From the NCBI GenBank assembly GCA_944472155.2, contig OX235279.1:140898920-140962919 (forward strand): DNA of 64,000 nucleotides, read 5' to 3'. Position 1 is the first letter of the stretch. Each line of letters begins with the position of its first letter. Shown one piece after another: positions 58,990-64,000 of this stretch. Both the position numbers and the translations under genes were made by a program. The notes under the pieces were generated by a model. It was not told the DNA's origin. It saw only the letters and a program-made list of their open reading frames with translations, and made no database searches. The stretch comes from Trichobilharzia szidati (Eukaryota; Platyhelminthes; Trematoda; Strigeidida; Schistosomatidae).

Positions 58990-61097
58990 AAATCTGGTCT
59001 TTCTTTCTCTATCGAAATTTATCAAGGAAACCAAATGTATGAAATATTAGCTGTCTTTCCTATCACTGGCCGTTGACTGCTTATCGTCATATCCAGATTT
59101 GTAGCGGCCTACAAGTTTGACAAACAATCGTTGGAATTGCAAGACCGGGAATTAAAATGATTGCAAGGACTATTTAGGAGTTTGAAATCGCATAGATTTA
59201 GCTTCCCCTGAAGATAAAACTTGTTTTTAAATACTAATAGAGAAACTGCAGTTAAGACATTTTCGAACGGCGTTAATATATAACTTAGCAAGATTCCAGT
59301 TAAAATAGCTAGTGGACTCAAATAAGACTCAATACACTTCAATAAGTTTTCTTTTTTATGGCTTAAGCAAATACGGCTGACAATATGTTTTAAGACAGAA
59401 TGAAGTCACATTTGAAAATCGAAGAGCATTACTCCAAGTAATTGTAAATGTAGAGAGCTTCTGTGAGCAGTTTTGTCAACAATTGATCGTAATCATGTGA
59501 ATAAATTGTAATTAGGCTTAAAACACCACAATATAGACAACACAATGAAAAATCCAGACCAATACAAAGCAAAGTTGCTTGCATGTGGGTTAAATTTCAC
59601 CCAACATAATGGTAACTAATTAAACGTCTGTTTTGTAGAGACAACATGCATATTTGTAGGGCAGAGAGAAAGAGAAAGGGAACTATTGTCACATAGCAAT
59701 TAAGATTTGCAATTAGAAATGGAAATTTTCTTATATGGAAATTTAAAACCAATCACAGTCAGCAGAAATCAAGTTCGACTATATGAACACAACCATATAA
59801 TCTAGGCAGTCGGTAGTTGTGGATGTGTTTGTGTGTGTGTGTAGAAATGTGAAAGGAAACAGTATTGTCTCTCAGCAGTTAGGCGATAAAATATTTGATT
59901 TCTTAATATATTGCAAAAGTAAACTATAATGATAATAAAACAATATAGCAGTTGTTAACTTGTAGTGCAATAAATGGCTAAGTTCGTTTATAGGCGAAAT
60001 AAAAGGAACAATACAAAGACAAACATGTATGTGTGTAGAAAGGAATTCAATCCACATAAATTAATATACAAATGAAATACAGTTATTTAAAAAGTTATAA
60101 CTGTCCCAAAATGCACAAATATAGACGTACAGAATTGTAGGGAGGATGTAGTTCTTTCCTTGGGTACACGGATGTCCACTATCCGTAAGAAATGACAACG
60201 GCCGGAGGGTACTTGCGGAGAGAAAAGTAGATTGGAGCAAAGGATTCGAATGTGGATGTACGGATCAGGTTCGAGCTAGATTTGATTAGCGAATGCGGAA
60301 AGCGAGAAGCTGGAGAGAGAAGAAGTATTGTCCGTATTGCGCGCGGAATTAGGAAGTGTCCTTATTCAATCTCAAGTAACAACCATGATTTGCTGTGGAT
60401 TCATTATTCTTACTGTTCTACGATGAACGTATAATTTGATATTTTCCGGCCTCTACAAACTCAGTTATAATCATTATTATTAATAGAAGCATTGCAAGTA
60501 AAGCTGATGTTCATAAATATCTCATGTAACCAGGGCAGAAAGATATTGTGCTAATATCTAGTTAGAATATAGTGACCATTGTAGGGAAAATAATTCAACG
60601 AAAATTATTTTAGCACACAAATTTGTCGGTACAATCTTAGCTACTTTTTTTAACCACTGTGTTTAGTAATCAGAAGTGTAGAAAGGTAAAGACATGTGAT
60701 GGTGCCTAGTGCAGGATGTTACAATCTGAGACTTTACATAATCACATGGCTTAGTAACATCTTTCCTGTCAGATATAACAACAATATGATAACTTTTTAC
60801 TGTTTTCGGCTGTCTTACATTCTGATTCCAAATCAGTTACTTTCGCATTAGCAGAGGTAAGCACATCTACCATGCTTCACAAGTGATTATGCTGGTCTGA
60901 ATTAATTTTTCAATCAATTAAACACTTATTTCTTCCAGCCATCCTAGTTTTGTATCCCAGGCAGTCATTTTGTAGTTTTGTTGAATAGCTTATTTCTCGG
61001 TTCCGTGTATGTTAATGTTCTTTAATTTAAAAGCCTGTTGGAAATCTAGAGGTTAAATACCACTAAAGAAAGTGTAAGAAGATCAAACGAATTTGTC
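58990..61097. other. No recognisable gene or element
   Basis: AT-rich with a short (GT)n run near 59827-59841. No known motif in any frame. Confidence 0.4.
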
Positions 61098-61343
61098 GTG
61101 ATCTTCAGTTCTAGTAATCACCATCTTAAAGTACATCCCAGTCAATTTGTTGGACAGACTGATGATTCGGCCTCATTTAATACATTGAATTCACTTCCTG
61201 ATGTTCTCCACGACGGTACCGTACGATTTTATACTGCTATAAACACACAGAAAGTCTACATTGTGTGTACTCGCTACGTCAGAAGTAAGGAGGAGCAGCA
61301 CATATTAGAAGAACAAAGTCTTATGATGCAATATTGTGATTAA
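61098..61343 (+). CDS. Candidate 3'-terminal exon, protein unidentified
   Basis: The frame reads VIFSSSNHHLKVHPSQFVGQ, TDDSASFNTLNSLPDVLHDG, TVRFYTAINTQKVYIVCTRY and VRSKEEQHILEEQSLMMQYC, then D and TAA. The mix of charged and aromatic residues, the GC-containing codons and the abrupt end look coding-like. An acceptor (atcttcag at 61101-61108) could start the exon, though its upstream tract is not pyrimidine-rich. I recognise no domain and no partner exon. It is not similar to the transposon proteins here. Confidence 0.35.
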   Translation: MIFSSSNHHLKVHPSQFVGQTDDSASFNTLNSLPDVLHDGTVRFYTAINTQKVYIVCTRYVRSKEEQHILEEQSLMMQYCD

Positions 61344-62015
61344 TGCTGAAAATTCCATTCTGTATTACAAGTACTGTTTTTGGAGTAAAGTAAATCATTA
61401 TTATAATTATTAAATATGGCTGTATCAACGAATACCTTTAAGAAAATGTTTGGAAACATGACCATTTATTGTGTCATGATAAAGTCGTGTTTTTCTGCCT
61501 CTCTTTTTACTGTCCTGTGTTCTACGATTATCAAAAGGTATTAGGGTGATTCTGTGATTAAGATGCCTGAGGGTATTCTATTCAGTTTTAGTTTTATTTT
61601 GTACAATGGCGAGACAGATAATTGCAGAGTTTCACAAATGGTCACTGTAGAAACATGCAAGAACCATCTGACACAGAAGCCTAATAAGTATAAGAAGTAT
61701 ATACTCATTTTAATCCCTGAAAAAAAGTTATGACAAACTTACATTCATTTCTAAGTTTATCAGTTCGGGGAAAAAATTATTAAACAAAGATAATTAATTG
61801 TTTCATAAACCATAAATTACTTATCAAGTACTTGGTTGTAGGGCTTTGATTTATCCACAGCTCATTAGTGACCGACCATCTGAGTTCTGATGAGAAGTCA
61901 GGAACACTGGGGTGCATCATAACGGTTGTAAGGAAAGATACTCCCCAAGAGTGTTGGATCGTGGCGGCGCTATATTGTGTGGCTTGACAGCATTTAGAAT
62001 TTAAGAGTCACTTGG

Positions 62016-62205
62016 CTCCAACGCTGTGGCTGAATGGTTGGCAGGCTCACCGCTTAAGTTGAAGGTCCAGTGTTCGATCGCTGAGTGGGTTGTGAACACA
62101 CGCTGCTGAAATTTTTCGACAAGGACAAACAGTTGTCCAGGGAAGCCTAATTTTCTATTGTTCCCCAGCTGATGTTAGCTCGTGGATTTTTTTGTATGAA
62201 AAAAA
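62016..62205 (+). mobile_element. tRNA-related SINE, probable
   Basis: An A-box-like tggctgaatggttggcaggc (62027 on) and a B-box-like agtgttcgatcgc (62069-62081) lie 43 bp apart, the spacing of a pol III internal promoter. A body of about 110 bp follows, ending in gtatgaaaaaaaaga. No clear target duplication was seen. Confidence 0.5.
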
Positions 62206-62654
62206 AGAGATTGAAATCTGCAAGAAACTTTAATAGAGCTGGCAAGAATACATTGCCTTAAATATGAGAGGCAATGAACTAACAAAACAAAACAGGTATA
62301 AGCGGATTAAAGACTTAAACGTTTGTAGGTATTGATTGTTTATGAAAATATTATGGAAAGTTAAAACAGTAGAACAGATTACTTAAATCCACCGTGAGGT
62401 TAACAGATTTTCTTAGATTTTGTAGTGAAGTGACTAGAAATGAAACAAACAAATTAGATTTTGAAACGAATAAATAAGAGGATATTTGAAAAAAAAATGG
62501 TGATATGAAATTAAAAAATTACACAGATGTGGTTTTAACTAAGGAAATTCGCAATTATACAACACTTATTAGTATTTCCTTTTTAATACAAAAGTAATAA
62601 TCCAGTCCACTGTTAGTGAAAGTGTTAGATTTGATTTCTATTAACAACCTTGGG

Positions 62655-62756
62655 TAAAAACAAAACACGTAGTTCAGCGAAGAGTTTCTTTTCGGCGAAT
62701 TCATTTTCTTAGCTGTACAATCGCAAATATATATGTGTTATTTTGTATGTATGTGT
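62655..62756 (-). repeat. PLE end segment in inverted position upstream of the PLE
   Basis: Reverse complement of 47761-47866. Placed just before and opposite to the PLE at 62779, it repeats the inverted-end arrangement seen elsewhere in the window. Confidence 0.65.
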
Positions 62757-62778
62757 AAGGAAAAAATTATGTACGCAT

Positions 62779-63996
62779 TCGCCCCGTGACACCTTCCAGT
62801 ACATCGACTGCATACAAGACCTGAATGTATCTAACAAAACTATGCTGTCCTTCGACATTGAGTCACTTTTCACCAATGTCCCACTCACGGAAACGGTCTG
62901 CTTCATATGCAGATATATAGATGATAACCATCTCAATATTGGAATACCAATAACATATTTGAAGGAATTACTACTGAGATGCACTCTGAACGTCCAGTTC
63001 ACTTTCAAAGACACCATCTACAGACAAAAAGATGGTATTGCAATGGGACCTCCGTTGGGTCCACTACTATCAGATTGCTTCGTCGCAAGCCTCGAGAAAG
63101 ATCCACTAAAGCCCAGCATTGACAATTTACGACTGTGTATAAGATGCGTAGATGACATATTCATTATTTGTGACAAAATCAATGACCCAAATCTACTGCT
63201 GAAGACATTTAACTGTTGCCATCCAGCAATAAAATTCACTCTTGAAGTGGAAAACGAATAAAAAAATTCCGTTTCTTGATGTGGAACTAACAAGAAGAAC
63301 TGATGAGAGCCTAAGAAGATTGATCCACAGAAAACCTACTTGGAATGGTCAACTAACAAGCTTCTATAGCTGGGTACTCATTCAAAAAAAGCGGAATTTA
63401 ATCAAATCACTTGCCACCCGCATACAACGCATATGTAGTCCCGAAGTTCTGGAAACAGAATTAGACACTCTAAGAGAAATCTTCATCCAAAATGGATACC
63501 CAATAAGATTCATTGACAAAAATATCAAACTGAGAATTCGGAGGAACGAAACTTCACTTACGCCTAAAAAGAAACTCTACATGAACTTGGATTTCAAGGT
63601 AGATTTAACAAGCGATATTCTCAAGAGACGGATCACATCATCTCTGAGAAGAACATTCTTTGCAGAAGCCTCAAGGACAAGATCCCGCATCTGACCACTT
63701 CTATATGCATATATCAGTTCACCTGCTGCTGTGGAGCCAGGTACATCGGTCGTTCGACGCTCACCCTGTCCAAGAGGATTCAAGAACACTATCCAATATA
63801 GTTGCGAAAAGGCAATAGTGGTGCAATAAGGAGTGCGATAATTGAACACCTGGTTAACAATGATCATTCCATCTCAACAACTGCCTCCTTCAAAGTAATC
63901 TACAGAGTCAAGAATAACCTATCAAAGGCAATACGGTTTCGTCTTCTTTGTATCAGTGAAGATCTGGCCATTCACATAGAAAAACTGGAGCTGTGA
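62779..63996 (+). pseudogene. PLE reverse transcriptase plus GIY-YIG endonuclease, near-complete second half
   Basis: It begins inside the RT (SPRDTFQYIDCIQDLN), so the N-terminal RT blocks are missing. Motif A is LSFDIESLFTNVPL, motif B KDGIAMGPPLGPLLSDC (S to P) and motif C CVDDIFII (Y to C); the catalytic aspartates remain. A frameshift near 63258 moves to the frame at 63242-63694 (KKIPFLDVELTRRTDESLRR, NGYPIRFIDKNIKLRIRRNE). A second break near 63660 leads to the frame LKDKIPHLTTSICIYQFTCC, CGARYIGRSTLTLSKRIQEH (GIY-YIG motif), then a TAG, then RKGNSGAIRSAIIEHLVNND and on to KLEL with a TGA where related copies have cysteine. The element probably continues past the window edge. Confidence 0.9.
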
Positions 63997-64000
63997 ATAC

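Noticed and set aside
1..64000. CRISPR arrays, bacterial operons, LTR retrotransposons
   Set aside because: No regularly spaced short repeats, no operon-like gene packing and no LTR-type gag-pol (protease, RNase H, integrase) motifs were seen; splice sites and flatworm-type elements point to a eukaryotic nuclear contig.

Overview
The window looks like a flatworm nuclear genome, most likely a blood fluke (Schistosoma or a close relative). It is AT-rich and has introns. Almost all of its recognisable coding sequence belongs to retrotransposon families typical of schistosomes: SR2-type RTE, a second RTE family called RTE-B here, and Penelope-like elements (PLEs). The one host gene I can name is a cGMP-dependent protein kinase. 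Its last two coding exons lie on the + strand at 607-673 and 1261-1356, and they encode the kinase C-terminal extension ending in SGWDIEF. Four further short stretches could be host exons (2357-2539 -, 14227-14338 +, 46873-47088 +, 61098-61343 +), but I cannot identify them.

Layout: 1-2.6 kb is the end of the kinase gene. From 3.3 to 8 kb there are decayed RTE-B, SR2 and PLE fragments. From 8 to 15.5 kb the sequence is mostly featureless, with a tRNA-like element (10885), a second-type PLE end (PLE2) next to a perfect 34-bp palindrome (11711-11744), and one candidate exon. At 15.55-15.81 kb there is a complete SINE with a 14-bp target duplication and an RTE-B-like tail. At 16.23-17.48 kb two PLE 3' halves (GIY-YIG endonuclease plus hammerhead-like ribozyme) lie head to head. 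At 17.70-17.99 kb there is a MITE with about 38-bp terminal inverted repeats. From 18 to 22.9 kb I recognise nothing. From 22.9 to 28.2 kb are RTE-B copies, one of them split by a 2.68-kb SR2 insertion with a 7-bp target duplication. An RTE-B copy that has lost its reverse transcriptase lies at 30.1-31.9 kb. PLE ends lie at 32.2-33.6 kb. From 34.76 to 45.76 kb there is a large inverted duplication with arms of about 3.6 kb, whose 3.9-kb spacer holds three more PLE pieces. From 46 to 59 kb PLE tips occur as hairpins and inverted pairs (48.3, 52.7-53.5 and 57.9-58.7 kb). A PLE with reverse transcriptase and GIY-YIG domains runs from 62.78 kb off the right edge.

How the parts relate: RTE-B supplies the 3' end that the SINE appears to copy, which is the usual LINE/SINE partnership. 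SR2 uses RTE-B as a landing site. The PLEs keep occurring as outward-facing inverted pairs with hammerhead-like motifs at the outer ends. That recurring architecture, together with the large inverted duplication, is the most noteworthy signal here. No mobile element in the window has an intact reading frame, so all autonomous copies look dead. All comparisons were made by eye; no alignment or database search was run.
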